Positions 10,552 through 19,778 of a DNA stretch of 64,000 nt are shown here, piece after piece. Position numbers and translations under genes: made by a program. Under the pieces are notes generated by a model. That model worked only from the letters and a program-made list of their open reading frames with translations. It searched no databases and was not told the DNA's origin. The stretch covers positions 64,576 to 128,575 of the forward strand of contig NZ_JAGGCS010000011.1 of assembly GCF_022884085.1 (NCBI RefSeq), in the 5' to 3' direction. Source of the DNA: Paenirhizobium cremeum (GTDB lineage Bacteria > Pseudomonadota > Alphaproteobacteria > Rhizobiales > Rhizobiaceae). The number at the start of each line of letters is the position of its first letter. The first letter of the stretch is position 1.

Positions 10552-11526
10552 ATGAAGACTGCCGCAATGCTCAGCTTTGCCATGGGCCTGACCCTTGGCG
10601 CCGGCGCGCTTTTCGCACAGGAAGTGACGCTGCGATCAGCAGATATCCATCCGGATGGCTATCCGACCGTGGAAGCGGTCAAATATATGGGCGAACTCGT
10701 TTCCCAACGCACCAACGGCCGCATCAAGATCGAGGTCATGAACAATGCGGCGCTCGGCAGCGAGAAGGACACGATCGAACAGACCCGTTTCGGCGTGATC
10801 GACATGAACCGTGTCAACAGCGCTCCGTTCAACAACCTGGTTCCGGAAACCGTTGTCTTCGGGCTTCCGTTCCTTTTCCGGGATGTCGATCACATGCACA
10901 AGGTGGTCGACGGGCCGATCGGCGATGAAGTGCTTGCGGCATTTGAACCGCATGGGCTGATCGGACTTGCTTTCTACGATTCGGGCGCGCGGTCTTTCTA
11001 CACCACCAAGAAGCCTATCGAGAAACTCGCTGACCTCAAGGGCATGAAGATCCGCGTGCAGCAGTCGGATCTGTGGATTGCGATGATGGAAGCCTTCGGA
11101 GCCAATCCCACCCCCATGCCGTTCGGGGAGGTCTATTCCTCGCTGGAAACCGGCGTGGTCGACGGAGCGGAAAACAACTGGCCATCCTACGAATCGTCGC
11201 GCCATTTTGAAGTCGCCAAGAACTACACGCTGACCGATCACTCACTGACGCCGGAGATCCTGGTCATTTCCAAGATGAGCTGGGACAAGCTTTCTCCGGA
11301 CGACCAGAAGGTGATCCGCGCGGCGGCGAAGGAGTCGGTCGGGAAAATGCGCGAACTCTGGCAGGCGCGCGAAAAGGCCTCCGAGGAAAAGGTGAAGGCG
11401 GCCGGCGTCAAGATCATCAAGGTCAACAAGGAGGAGTTCGTCACGGCGATGCAGCCGGTCTACGAACGTTTCGTCACCGATCCCAAGATGAAGGACCTCG
11501 TCGAGCGCGTACGCGCAGTCAAGTAA
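10552..11526 (+). CDS. gaaP: TRAP transporter substrate-binding protein, galacturonate type (DctP family)
   Basis: This 324-residue periplasmic receptor has a Sec signal peptide (MKTAAMLSFAMGLTLGAGA, cleavage near LFAQ-E). The carboxylate-binding region of DctP proteins is seen around MKIRVQQSDLWIAMMEAFGA and PMPFGEVYSSLETGVVDGAEN. The start is preceded by GAGGAGGAAG. Placed after kdgD-gci-gli and followed by dctQ/dctM-type genes, it matches GaaP of the A. tumefaciens galacturonate transporter GaaPQM in order. The gene symbol depends on that synteny; uptake of galacturonate or galactarate is therefore likely but not proved here. Confidence 0.85.
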   Translation: MKTAAMLSFAMGLTLGAGALFAQEVTLRSADIHPDGYPTVEAVKYMGELVSQRTNGRIKIEVMNNAALGSEKDTIEQTRFGVIDMNRVNSAPFNNLVPETVVFGLPFLFRDVDHMHKVVDGPIGDEVLAAFEPHGLIGLAFYDSGARSFYTTKKPIEKLADLKGMKIRVQQSDLWIAMMEAFGANPTPMPFGEVYSSLETGVVDGAENNWPSYESSRHFEVAKNYTLTDHSLTPEILVISKMSWDKLSPDDQKVIRAAAKESVGKMRELWQAREKASEEKVKAAGVKIIKVNKEEFVTAMQPVYERFVTDPKMKDLVERVRAVK

Positions 11527-11542
11527 CAAACAAGCCGACGGC

Positions 11543-11572
11543 CGGCCGCCTCGAAAACGTGGCGGCCGTTTT
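11543..11572 (+). terminator. Intercistronic terminator/attenuator between gaaP and gaaQ
   Basis: The stem CGGCCGCC (11543-11550) / GGCGGCCG (11561-11568) with a 10-base loop is followed by TTTT. This should let the receptor gene be expressed above the two membrane genes, which matches the usual stoichiometry of TRAP systems. Confidence 0.6.
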
Positions 11573-11622
11573 CGTCTATCGGGAAGGAGCGGCCCGTGGT
11601 CGCCGGGTCTTGGAGGAACATC

Positions 11623-12144
11623 ATGGTGCGCTTTATGAAGGCCATTCGGCCGGGTCTCGGCAGTCTCAGCCTGTTGTGCCTTTATCTGGCCGGGGCCGGA
11701 ATGATCGCGATGACGCTGATTATCGGCTGGCAGATCTTCGCCCGTTACGTGCTCAATAACACGCCGAGTTGGTCGGAGCCGCTGTCGTTGCAGCTCATGT
11801 CATGGTTCATTCTGCTCGGGGCTGCGGTCGGGGTGCGGGAAAGCGTCCATCTCGGTCTGGATTTTGTCCGCCATGGCGCATCGCGGATGGTGCAGAGGGC
11901 GATGGATCTTGTCAGCCTCGGCCTGATCGTCGCTTTCGGGCTGGCCATGAGCTATTACGGAACGCTGCTGGCGATAGGGACATGGACAGCACGCATTCCG
12001 GTGCTCGGATGGCCGGGTGGGGTCGATTTCTTCCCGCTGATCGCCGGCGGCCTGTTGATCGCCCTTTTTGCCCTGGAGCGTTTCGTCGACGTCTTCATCG
12101 GCGAAGAGATTGCCGCCACCATCGCCGTGCAGGAGGCCGTGTGA
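11623..12144 (+). CDS. gaaQ: TRAP transporter small permease (DctQ family)
   Basis: This 173-residue protein has four predicted membrane helices, as expected for DctQ subunits, with the conserved region IFARYVLNNTPSWSEPLSLQ between helices 1 and 2. I chose the ATG at 11623 because GGAGG lies about 7 bases upstream; a GTG at 11596 with its own GAAGGAGC would add nine residues. The stop overlaps the dctM start by one base (TGATG). It should form the membrane complex with the large permease and serve the galacturonate receptor encoded upstream. Confidence 0.85.
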   Translation: MVRFMKAIRPGLGSLSLLCLYLAGAGMIAMTLIIGWQIFARYVLNNTPSWSEPLSLQLMSWFILLGAAVGVRESVHLGLDFVRHGASRMVQRAMDLVSLGLIVAFGLAMSYYGTLLAIGTWTARIPVLGWPGGVDFFPLIAGGLLIALFALERFVDVFIGEEIAATIAVQEAV

Positions 12145-13424
12145 TGGCCTATACCATTCTCTTCGGTAGCTTCACGGTCCTGATGATGATCGGCATGCCG
12201 ATCGCATTCTGCCTCGGCATCTCGTCTCTCGCCACCGCGCTCTATCTCGGCCTGCCGCCGATCGTCGTCTTCCAGCAGATGAATTCGGGCATGAATGTCT
12301 TCGCCATGATGGCCATTCCCTTCTTCATCTTCGCCGGCGACCTCATGGTCCGGGGCGGCATCGCCAATCGCCTTATTCGTTTTGCTGCCGGTATTGTCGG
12401 TCACCTGCGCGGCGGGCTGGGGCAGGTCAACATCGTGGCTTCCACCCTGTTCGGCGGCATTTCCGGCTCGGCGGTGGCCGATGCGTCGGCTGTCGGCGGC
12501 CTGATGATCCCGCAAATGGCGGCGCGCGGCTATGACCGCGGCTATGCTGTGAACGTCACGGTCAATGCCGCGATCATAGCGCTGATGATCCCGCCATCGC
12601 ACAACATGATACTCTATTCGATTTCCGCAGGCGGCAATGTTTCGGTGGCGGACCTTTTCACCGCGGGTATCGTGCCGGGCATCCTTCTTGCCGCCGCGCT
12701 GATGGTGACCGCCTATGTGGTTGCACGGCGGCGCGGCTATCCTTCCGAGCCTTTTCCCGGTTTCCGCAAGCTTGGCTACTACCTGCTTGCCTCGCTGCCC
12801 GGACTGCTGCTGATCGGCATCATCTTCGGCGGTGTGCGTTCAGGCGTCTTCACGGCGACGGAAAGCTCCTGCATTGCGGTGCTCTATGCCTTTGCCGTTG
12901 CCGTTGCCGTTTATCGCGAACTCGACTGGAAAGGCTTCGTCGAGGCGGTGCTGCAGGCGGTGCGCACAACGGCGATGGTGCTGCTCGTCATCGGCACGGC
13001 CGCCGCTTTCGGCTGGCTCATGGCGTTCCTGCAAGTGCAGCAAGGCATGGTCGCGACAATCAGTGCGATTTCCGAAAATCCGATCGTCGTGCTCCTCCTG
13101 ATTAACATCATCCTGCTCTTGCTCGGGACTTTCATGGACATGGCGCCGCTGGTCATCATCACCACGCCCGTGCTTCTGCCGGTGGTCAAGGCGTTCGGCA
13201 TCGATCCGGTGCATTTCGGCGTGGTGATGATCCTCAATGCCGGTATCGGCCTCAATACGCCGCCTGTTGGGACCGTGCTCTTCGTCGGATGCGCCGTCGG
13301 TGGGATATCGATCCGCGAGGCCATGCGAACCATCTGGCCGTTCTTCGGCGCGAGCATCGCTGTCCTGATGCTGGTGACGTACGTTCCGGCTCTGTCGCTC
13401 TGGCTGCCATCGCTCTTCCACTGA
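12144..13424 (+). CDS. gaaM: TRAP transporter large permease (DctM family)
   Basis: This 426-residue protein with about 12 helices is the ion-coupled transport subunit. Typical DctM blocks are MMAIPFFIFAGDLMVRGGIANRL-like near residue 60 and GGISGSAVADASAVGGLMIP around residue 105, the sodium-site region, with a matching repeat near NAGIGLNTPPVGTVLFVG toward the C-terminus. The ATG at 12144 overlaps the dctQ stop; the open frame further upstream in this register is a shadow. Together with gaaP and gaaQ it forms the likely galacturonate uptake system of this locus. Confidence 0.92.
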   Translation: MAYTILFGSFTVLMMIGMPIAFCLGISSLATALYLGLPPIVVFQQMNSGMNVFAMMAIPFFIFAGDLMVRGGIANRLIRFAAGIVGHLRGGLGQVNIVASTLFGGISGSAVADASAVGGLMIPQMAARGYDRGYAVNVTVNAAIIALMIPPSHNMILYSISAGGNVSVADLFTAGIVPGILLAAALMVTAYVVARRRGYPSEPFPGFRKLGYYLLASLPGLLLIGIIFGGVRSGVFTATESSCIAVLYAFAVAVAVYRELDWKGFVEAVLQAVRTTAMVLLVIGTAAAFGWLMAFLQVQQGMVATISAISENPIVVLLLINIILLLLGTFMDMAPLVIITTPVLLPVVKAFGIDPVHFGVVMILNAGIGLNTPPVGTVLFVGCAVGGISIREAMRTIWPFFGASIAVLMLVTYVPALSLWLPSLFH

Positions 13425-13609
13425 ACGGCGGACCCGCCGACAACGAGCCTTCCGGACCGAACCGTTTGGCCCGGGAGGCGGCTTGAAATGTGTTGCGGGG
13501 CGGATATGGTCCGATCCGAAAATCGCGGGCGACGGCGAAGGGCAATTTCATCCCGCGCGCGTATTTTCTCCGGCGATACGGTCCGATCACACTTTTCAAG
13601 ACGCATTCC

Positions 13610-14458
13610 ATGATGTTCGGCATGCCCTACGGAGATCTTCTCCTTCTCATCCTTGCCCTGCTTGCTGCCGGTGCCCTGACCGGGGTGTTGGCCGGACTTT
13701 TCGGCGTCGGCGGCGGTACGGTCATCGTCCCGATCCTCTACGAACTTTTCCGAATCCTGGAGGTGCCGGAGGCGGTTCGCATGCAGCTTTGCATCGGCAC
13801 CTCGCTTGCGGTCATCATCCCGACTTCGTTCCGATCCTTCCTCACGCACAAGCGCAAGGGCGCCGTCGATCTCTTGGTGCTTCGTATCTGGGCGACACCG
13901 ATCGTTCTGGGCGTGCTCGCCGGCAGCGTGATTGCGCGCTATGCCTCGCCGGAAATCTTCAAGGCCGTCTTCGTGGCGGTCGCTGGCTTCTCGGCGATAC
14001 GTCTGCTGTTCGGCCGGGATAGCTGGCGTCTGGGCGACGATCTGCCCGGCAGCCTGCCGATGAAGATCTATGGCGTGGTGATTGGCGTGCTGTCGTCCCT
14101 GATGGGCATTGGCGGCGGGCAGCTTTCCACCATGTTCCTCACCTTCTATCGCCGCCCCATCCATCAGGCTGTCGCCACTTCAGCGGGTGTCGGCATGCTG
14201 GTGTCGGTGCCCGGCGCGCTCGGTTACATGTATGCCGGTTGGGGTCGCGCCGCAGAGTATCCCGATGTCATGGCGCTGCAATTTCCACTCTCCATCGGCT
14301 TCGTCTCGCTGATCGGCGCGGCACTCTTCATCCCGACCAGCGTGCTGTGCGCCTCGATCGGCGCGACGCTTGCGCATGCGCTTTCCCGTCGCAAGCTGGA
14401 GATTGCCTTCGGCCTGTTTCTTCTGGCGGTCAGTGTCCGCTTCCTCGTGACCCTGTAA
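13610..14458 (+). CDS. TSUP (TauE/SafE, DUF81) family membrane permease
   Basis: This is a 282-residue polytopic protein with the two halves typical of the family: GLFGVGGGTVIVPIL near residue 25 and SLMGIGGGQLSTMF near residue 165. The TSUP family moves sulfite, sulfonates or organic anions. The start is uncertain: ATGs at 13610, 13613 and 13622 all fit and none has a strong ribosome site; the open frame reaches 13490. It follows gaaM after 185 bases on the same strand and may be an anion exporter or importer linked to galacturonate use, but that is only positional. It is convergent with the peptide ABC operon, 17 bases apart. Confidence 0.8.
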   Translation: MMFGMPYGDLLLLILALLAAGALTGVLAGLFGVGGGTVIVPILYELFRILEVPEAVRMQLCIGTSLAVIIPTSFRSFLTHKRKGAVDLLVLRIWATPIVLGVLAGSVIARYASPEIFKAVFVAVAGFSAIRLLFGRDSWRLGDDLPGSLPMKIYGVVIGVLSSLMGIGGGQLSTMFLTFYRRPIHQAVATSAGVGMLVSVPGALGYMYAGWGRAAEYPDVMALQFPLSIGFVSLIGAALFIPTSVLCASIGATLAHALSRRKLEIAFGLFLLAVSVRFLVTL

Positions 14459-14475
14459 GGGAGTTTCCAGCGTTC

Positions 14476-15276
14476 TTACGGATTGTCGGTTGCGGGCTTT
14501 GAATTTTGGCCGGCAACGAGCCGGGGGATGGCGGCGACGAGCGCCTTCGCCGCCATCGATTGCGGATTGCCGATCACGGCATCGGCCGGTCCCGTCTCCA
14601 CGATACAGCCCTCATGCATGACCGCGATCCGGTGCGACACCGCCTTGAGAACGGCTAGATCATGGGAGACGAAGAGATAGGCGACGCCACGCTCCCGCTG
14701 CAGTTCGACGAGGAGTTCGAGGATGCGCCGTCTTATCGAGGCGTCCAGCGCGGAAACCGCCTCATCGAGGACAATCAGCGACGGACGAGGCGCCAGGGCG
14801 CGTGCGATTGCCACGCGCTGGCGCTGGCCACCGGAAAGTTCGCGGATCGAACGCACGGCATAGGAGGCCGGCAGGCCGACGCGTTCAAGCAGGGCTGCAA
14901 TCTCGCGCGGCCGCCCGGCACGGTCGACAATGCCGTGAATGCGCAGTGGATCGTCCAGCACCGACGCGACGGTAGCGCGCGGATTGAAGGCGCCAAGCAC
15001 ATCCTGAAACACCATCTGCATGCTTCGCCGACGTTGCCGGAGACGGGATCCGGGCAATGCGAGCCAGTCCTCACCGGCAAAGCGTACCTCTCCGCCGTCG
15101 GCTGCGAGAAGCCTCAGCAATAGACGGGCGAGCGTCGATTTTCCGCTGCCTGAGGCACCGGCGAGACCGAGCGTCTGGCCTTCTGTCAGAGTGAAGGACA
15201 CGCCGTCGAGAGCCGTCACGTTGCGGCCATGGGACATGTAGCTCTTCGCCAATTCCTGGACGGTCAGCAGGGTCAT
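14476..15276 (-). CDS. Peptide-type ABC transporter ATP-binding protein (DppF/OppF family)
   Basis: This 266-residue ATPase has Walker A GASGSGKST (about residues 40-48), signature LSGGQRQRVAIARAL, Walker B LIVLDEAVSALD and the switch loop VSHDLAVLK. It is shorter than many OppF proteins and lacks the full C-terminal oligopeptide/nickel extension. It is the last gene of a five-gene minus-strand operon (binding protein, two permeases, two ATPases) and overlaps its partner ATPase by ATGA. Opp/Dpp/Nik-type systems carry peptides, nickel or glycosides; the cargo cannot be deduced here. Confidence 0.9.
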   Translation of the reverse strand: MTLLTVQELAKSYMSHGRNVTALDGVSFTLTEGQTLGLAGASGSGKSTLARLLLRLLAADGGEVRFAGEDWLALPGSRLRQRRRSMQMVFQDVLGAFNPRATVASVLDDPLRIHGIVDRAGRPREIAALLERVGLPASYAVRSIRELSGGQRQRVAIARALAPRPSLIVLDEAVSALDASIRRRILELLVELQRERGVAYLFVSHDLAVLKAVSHRIAVMHEGCIVETGPADAVIGNPQSMAAKALVAAIPRLVAGQNSKPATDNP

Positions 15277-16070
15277 GGCGGCGGGCTCCCGCTGAGAAGG
15301 GACGGAGACGCCAGATCGAGATGGTTTGCGATCAGGCTTCGGGCGTATGCTGTCTGCGGACGATCGAGCACGGTTCGGGTCACGCCGCGCTCCACCAGAT
15401 GTCCGTTCTCGAAGATGGCGACGCGATCGGCAAAGCCCGAGGCGAGCGCCAGATCGTGGGTTATGAAGAGCAATGTCATCCCGTTTTCGCGAACGAGCTC
15501 ATCAAGCAGCGAAACGATTTCAGCCTGCACCACCATGTCCAACGCGCTGGTCGCTTCGTCCGCGATCAGAAAGGATGGGCGGGCGGCGATCGCCGCGGCG
15601 ATTGCGATGCGTTGGCGTTGCCCGCCGGAAAACTGATGCGGATAGGCGTCGAGCGCCCTTTCCGGCAGGGGGATACGGACCTGGTTCAACAGATCCAGCG
15701 CTTTGTCGAGGGCTTTCTTCCACCCAAAGCCGAGATGCCGGCGGGCGCCCTCAGCGATCTGCTCGCCAATGGTCAGGACCGGGTTGAGGCTCGCCGTTGG
15801 GTCCTGGAACACGAAGCCTATGTCCCGACCGGGCAGCGGAGGCGTGTTGCGGGACGGCCAGCTGATTTTTCCCTCCATGCGCGCGCCTTCTGGCAACAAC
15901 CCGGCAACCGCGCGGGCAAGCGTGCTCTTTCCGGAACCGCTTTCGCCGATGATCGCCAACCGCTCGCCGGCGATCACGTCGAGATCAACACCATGAAGAG
16001 CGGTCGCCTGCCCGCCATTTTTCCCATAGGTGACGAAAAGCTTTCGGACCGCGCAGATGATTTCGTTCAT
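15273..16070 (-). CDS. Peptide-type ABC transporter ATP-binding protein (DppD/OppD family)
   Basis: This 265-residue ATPase is the partner of the one just downstream. Walker A GESGSGKST, Q-loop FVFQDPTASLNP, signature FSGGQRQRIAIAAAI, Walker B FLIADEATSALD and switch FITHDLALAS are all intact. These systems use a heterodimer of two such ATPases. The gene overlaps the upstream permease stop by four bases, pointing to translational coupling. Substrate remains open; the operon lies next to no peptidase or metal enzyme that would suggest one. Confidence 0.91.
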   Translation of the reverse strand: MNEIICAVRKLFVTYGKNGGQATALHGVDLDVIAGERLAIIGESGSGKSTLARAVAGLLPEGARMEGKISWPSRNTPPLPGRDIGFVFQDPTASLNPVLTIGEQIAEGARRHLGFGWKKALDKALDLLNQVRIPLPERALDAYPHQFSGGQRQRIAIAAAIAARPSFLIADEATSALDMVVQAEIVSLLDELVRENGMTLLFITHDLALASGFADRVAIFENGHLVERGVTRTVLDRPQTAYARSLIANHLDLASPSLLSGSPPP

Positions 16071-16900
16071 GACGTGCCCACCTTCCGCCCATTCAGCGCC
16101 TTGTCGAGCCCCTCTCCAACCAGATAGACGGCGATCACCGTGACGACGAGGGCGAACCCCGGAATGATCGACAGCCAGGGCGAGGAGCGCAGCACATTCC
16201 GGCCTTCGGCGATCATCGATCCCCAGGTCACCCTGTTCGGGTCGCCGAGCTCCAGAAAGGAGAGGGCCGCCTCGGTGAGGATCGCCGCCGCAACGATGAC
16301 TGCGGAGAGGGCGAGCACCGGCGGCAGGACATTGGGCAGGATTTCCTTCAGCGCGATTTCGACGGGGTGCATGCCGATGACGCGGGCCGAGGCGACATAA
16401 TCCTGTTCACGGGCCGAAAGAACCTGGGCGCGTGTCAGCCGCGCGGGATCCGCCCAGGCGCCGAGCGCGATGGCCAATATGACAATTGGCATCGAGGCTC
16501 CCATGACGCTGACGAAGGCAAGCGCCAGCAGAAAACCGGGAACGATCTGGAAGGCGTCGACAACGCGCATGAGGGCTTCGTCGACGAGCCCGCCGGCAAA
16601 TCCAGCGGCAAGGCCGATACAGAGCCCGAGGACGAGAGATGCGGCAGCGGCAGCCAGCCCCACGGCTAGAGAGGTCCGTGCTCCATGCAGCAGTCCGGAG
16701 AACACGTCGCGGCCGAGCCTGTCCGTGCCGAGGGGAAAGGCGGGGTCGGTGAAGGGCGTGATGAGGGCGCGTCCGGCGATGCGCAGCGGATCTCCCGGTG
16801 CGAGCACCGGGGCCAGCGATGCGACTGCGGCCAGCAGGATCAGAAGGACGAGGCCGATTGCACCTTCGGGCGTTGCCATCAGTCTTCTCGCCAGTCTCAT
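16067..16900 (-). CDS. Peptide-type ABC transporter permease (DppC/OppC family)
   Basis: This 277-residue inner-membrane subunit has an N-terminal anchor helix, the conserved PLGTDRLGRDVFSGLLHGAR block and five more helices, with the coupling loop around AREQDYVASARVIGMHPVEI. I placed the start at 16900, where ATGA overlaps the upstream permease stop and GGAGA lies 8 bases before it; a longer form from 16939 would overlap the neighbour by 43 bases. It pairs with the DppB-type permease encoded directly upstream. Confidence 0.91.
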   Translation of the reverse strand: MRLARRLMATPEGAIGLVLLILLAAVASLAPVLAPGDPLRIAGRALITPFTDPAFPLGTDRLGRDVFSGLLHGARTSLAVGLAAAAASLVLGLCIGLAAGFAGGLVDEALMRVVDAFQIVPGFLLALAFVSVMGASMPIVILAIALGAWADPARLTRAQVLSAREQDYVASARVIGMHPVEIALKEILPNVLPPVLALSAVIVAAAILTEAALSFLELGDPNRVTWGSMIAEGRNVLRSSPWLSIIPGFALVVTVIAVYLVGEGLDKALNGRKVGTS

Positions 16901-17886
16901 GGCGCCGTCTCCGAAGCGCCGACCCGTGGGTCGAGCCATGCGTAGAGCGTGTCGATCACCAGGTTGATGAGGATCACGAGAACGGCGGAAACCAGAATGA
17001 TGCCCATCAGCAGGGGGGCGTCACGACCGCTGACGGCTTCCTGTGCCAACCGCCCGAAGCCAGGTATGGCGAAAATGCTCTCGATCACCACGCTGCCACC
17101 CAGCATGGCCGCCGACCGGAGGCCGAACATGGTGACGAGCGGTAACAGGGCGTTCCTTGCCACATGGTGCAGCACGATCCGTGCCCGGGAAAGACCACGG
17201 GCGCGGGCGAAAAGCACGAAATCGAGCCTCCAGACTTCCGCCATGCCGGCTCGCATGACGCGCAGGAAAAGAGCAAGATAGATCAGCGCGAGGGTGGCGA
17301 CGGGAAGAACGAGATGGGTTGCGATGTCGGCGACGCGCGCAAGGCCGGTGCGGCCCGAGGCGATGGTTTCGATGCCCGAAGTCGGCAGCCAGCGAAGCTC
17401 GACCGAAAATACGATGCTCAGCATAAGGCCGAGCCAGAAGCTCGGGATGGCATAAAGAACCAGCGAGACGGTGGAAAACAGCCTGTCACGCAGGCTGCCT
17501 GGCCGCGCGCCGGCGAGAATGCCAAGCGCCGAGCCCAGCCCGAAAGAAAGCGCGGTGGCACTGCCCATCAGAAGCAGAGTGTTCGGGAGCCGCTCTATGA
17601 GGAGGTCTAACACCGGGCGATTGAAGGCAACCGACCAGCCGAGATCGAAGCGGGCGAGCGAGGAAAGATAGAGCCAGAGCCGGGCGATGACCGACTGGTC
17701 GAGGCCATAGCTCTGCCGGAGCGATTGCACGAGCGAAGGATCGCCGCCGCCGATCGAGACGAGATAGGCGTCAACCGCATCGCCCGAAGCGGATTCGAGC
17801 AGGAAAAACGTCAGCAGGACAATGACCAGCAGTACCGGAATGCTGCTGATCGCACGACGTTGGATCAATTGGATTGCACGCTTCAC
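16897..17886 (-). CDS. Peptide-type ABC transporter permease (DppB/OppB family)
   Basis: This 329-residue permease has six helices; the region LARFDLGWSVAFNRPVLDLL before helix 2 and the coupling loop FVLFARARGLSRARIVLHHV are typical of DppB proteins. It is encoded second in the operon, 148 bases after the binding-protein gene, and overlaps the next permease by four bases. Its function is passage of the ligand delivered by the binding protein, powered by the two ATPases. Nothing in the sequence tells peptide from glycoside or nickel transport. Confidence 0.91.
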   Translation of the reverse strand: MKRAIQLIQRRAISSIPVLLVIVLLTFFLLESASGDAVDAYLVSIGGGDPSLVQSLRQSYGLDQSVIARLWLYLSSLARFDLGWSVAFNRPVLDLLIERLPNTLLLMGSATALSFGLGSALGILAGARPGSLRDRLFSTVSLVLYAIPSFWLGLMLSIVFSVELRWLPTSGIETIASGRTGLARVADIATHLVLPVATLALIYLALFLRVMRAGMAEVWRLDFVLFARARGLSRARIVLHHVARNALLPLVTMFGLRSAAMLGGSVVIESIFAIPGFGRLAQEAVSGRDAPLLMGIILVSAVLVILINLVIDTLYAWLDPRVGASETAP

Positions 17887-18034
17887 GCCGGGCTTGGCCT
17901 TGCTAGATCGATGGGATGAACAACGCTATCCTATCGTCCCGGGGAACGGAATCCAATTTCGGGAAGCGGCGCGAGGTTCGACAGACTGCGGGAAAGCGCC
18001 GTGCATTCAAACCCATGCACGGCGATCCACATCG

Positions 18035-19645
18035 TCACGATTGAAGCGCCGTATCCGCCCAGTTGGAAACAGCCCAGCGCGGATTGCTCGCAACGTTGAG
18101 AACCGTGTCGCGGGCGACGGTGATGAAGCCCCATTCCGCGACATTGATGAGCGGCAGGTCGGCGGCGACGCGCTCCTGGAACGTGCGGTAAAGTGCAGTA
18201 CGGGCATCGGCATCGACCGTCTCGGTTGCCTTCTCGATGATGCCGTCCAGTTCGGCGTCGGCATATCCGCCCTGATTGGAGAAGGGAACACCTGCGGGAA
18301 TGCCGGATTGGACGAGGATCGTGGTCGAGATCGCCGGGTCGCCTCGGAACACAGGGGGTGCTACGGCCAGATCGAAGTCATGATCCGTGTAGACCGCTTT
18401 CTGGTGGGCGGCAGAGTCAGCGTTCACCAGCTCGGCGTCGATGCCGATTGCGGCGAGTGCCTGGCGCAGATAATCGCCGAACTGCCGGGTCTCGTTGAAA
18501 TAGGGCGCAGGTCTGAGCTTCAGCGAAAAGCGCGTGCCGTTTGCGGCGCGCGGATAGCCGGCCTCATCCAGCAGGGTATTGGCTTTGCCGACGTCGAAAT
18601 CATAGGTCTGAACATCCGCGGTGTAGAACTCCGGAGCGTTCTTCGGAACCGGCCCCGTGGACGCAGCGGCATAGCCGAGAAAGATGGTGTCGACGACGAA
18701 TTTCCGGTCGATGGCATGGGCGATTGCCTGCCGGACCTTGAGATCGGCAAGTTCCTTGCGGCGATGGTTGATCTCGACGACGAGCTGGTAGGTCAGCGCT
18801 TCGTAACCCTTGGTGATGACCTTGATGCCGGCAACCCTGGAGATGCGGTCGAGGTCGGCGAGCGGCACGGCGGAAAAGGCGGCAAGCTGGATTTCCTCGG
18901 CTTCCAGGGCGGAAGCGGCGGCGGCGCGATCCGGCAGCACGCGGAAGATCACCTCGTCGAGCTTGGGCTCGCCCTTGTTCCAGTAATCAGCATTGCGCTC
19001 CAGCCGATAGTATTCACCCGGCTTGTGCTCGGCGAAACGGAAGGGACCGGTGCCGACGGGGCTGGTGTTGGTAGGGTTCGCGGCGATGTCGGTTCCCTCG
19101 TAAAGGTGCTTCGGCACCACGCTGCTGACCACGGGCAGAGCGTTGCGGATCAGTTGCAGCGGCGTGGGTTTGGAAAAGCGGAAGACAGCCGTCAACTCGT
19201 CCGGTGTTTCGACCGTGTCGAGATTGGCGAACACAAGGCGGCCGAGGTTCTGCAAAGTCTTCCAGACATTCAGCGCCGAGAATGCTACGTCGGCGGAGGT
19301 AAAGGGCTTGCCGTCATGCCATTTCACGCCTTCCCGCAGTTTGAAGGTAACGCTGCGGCCTTCATCGGAGCCTGCCCACGACACGGCAAGCCGCGGAGCC
19401 AACCCGTTCTCTCCATCATACGAGGCTTCCGCCAGCGGCTCGATCACTTTGCTGGAGATGAAGAACACACCATTTGACGCCACGATGGCGGGGTTCAGAT
19501 TCTTGGGCTCCGAATCGGCGGCGACGATCAATCGCCCGCCGCTTTGCGCATCCTGGCCAAAGGAAAAGGAGGGCAGGGCGGTTGAAGCGAGCAGCCAGCC
19601 CGCCCCTTTCACCAGGGAACGACGCGAAACGGCGAAATGGGTCAT
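18035..19645 (-). CDS. Peptide-type ABC transporter substrate-binding protein (SBP family 5)
   Basis: This 536-residue periplasmic receptor starts the operon. The N-terminus carries a Tat-like signal (SRRSLVKGAGWLLASTALPS), so export after folding is likely. Family 5 marks are GGRLIVAADSEPKNLNPAI at the mature N-terminus, FKLREGVKWHDGKPFTSADV near residue 100 and GTGPFRFAEHKPGEYYRLERN near 200. The 133 bases upstream of the start should hold the operon promoter. Substrate is unknown; family members bind di- or oligopeptides, nickel, haem, opines or oligosaccharides, and opine-like ligands are common in Rhizobiaceae. Confidence 0.9.
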   Translation of the reverse strand: MTHFAVSRRSLVKGAGWLLASTALPSFSFGQDAQSGGRLIVAADSEPKNLNPAIVASNGVFFISSKVIEPLAEASYDGENGLAPRLAVSWAGSDEGRSVTFKLREGVKWHDGKPFTSADVAFSALNVWKTLQNLGRLVFANLDTVETPDELTAVFRFSKPTPLQLIRNALPVVSSVVPKHLYEGTDIAANPTNTSPVGTGPFRFAEHKPGEYYRLERNADYWNKGEPKLDEVIFRVLPDRAAAASALEAEEIQLAAFSAVPLADLDRISRVAGIKVITKGYEALTYQLVVEINHRRKELADLKVRQAIAHAIDRKFVVDTIFLGYAAASTGPVPKNAPEFYTADVQTYDFDVGKANTLLDEAGYPRAANGTRFSLKLRPAPYFNETRQFGDYLRQALAAIGIDAELVNADSAAHQKAVYTDHDFDLAVAPPVFRGDPAISTTILVQSGIPAGVPFSNQGGYADAELDGIIEKATETVDADARTALYRTFQERVAADLPLINVAEWGFITVARDTVLNVASNPRWAVSNWADTALQS

Positions 19646-19778
19646 CTATCTTTCCAGGTCGAATTGCGATGTCGCCATAGTGACCTCAAAAGATGACTTC
19701 CAGAAGCCATGGAAATCCTGCGGATCGCTCGGCGGTGGCAAATCATTGTAAGGAGCGCGCCGGCAAAGGAAAGCCCGT

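Noticed and set aside
17822..19477. Plus-strand open frame opposite the peptide-binding protein gene
   Set aside because: Shadow of the clear family 5 binding protein on the minus strand.
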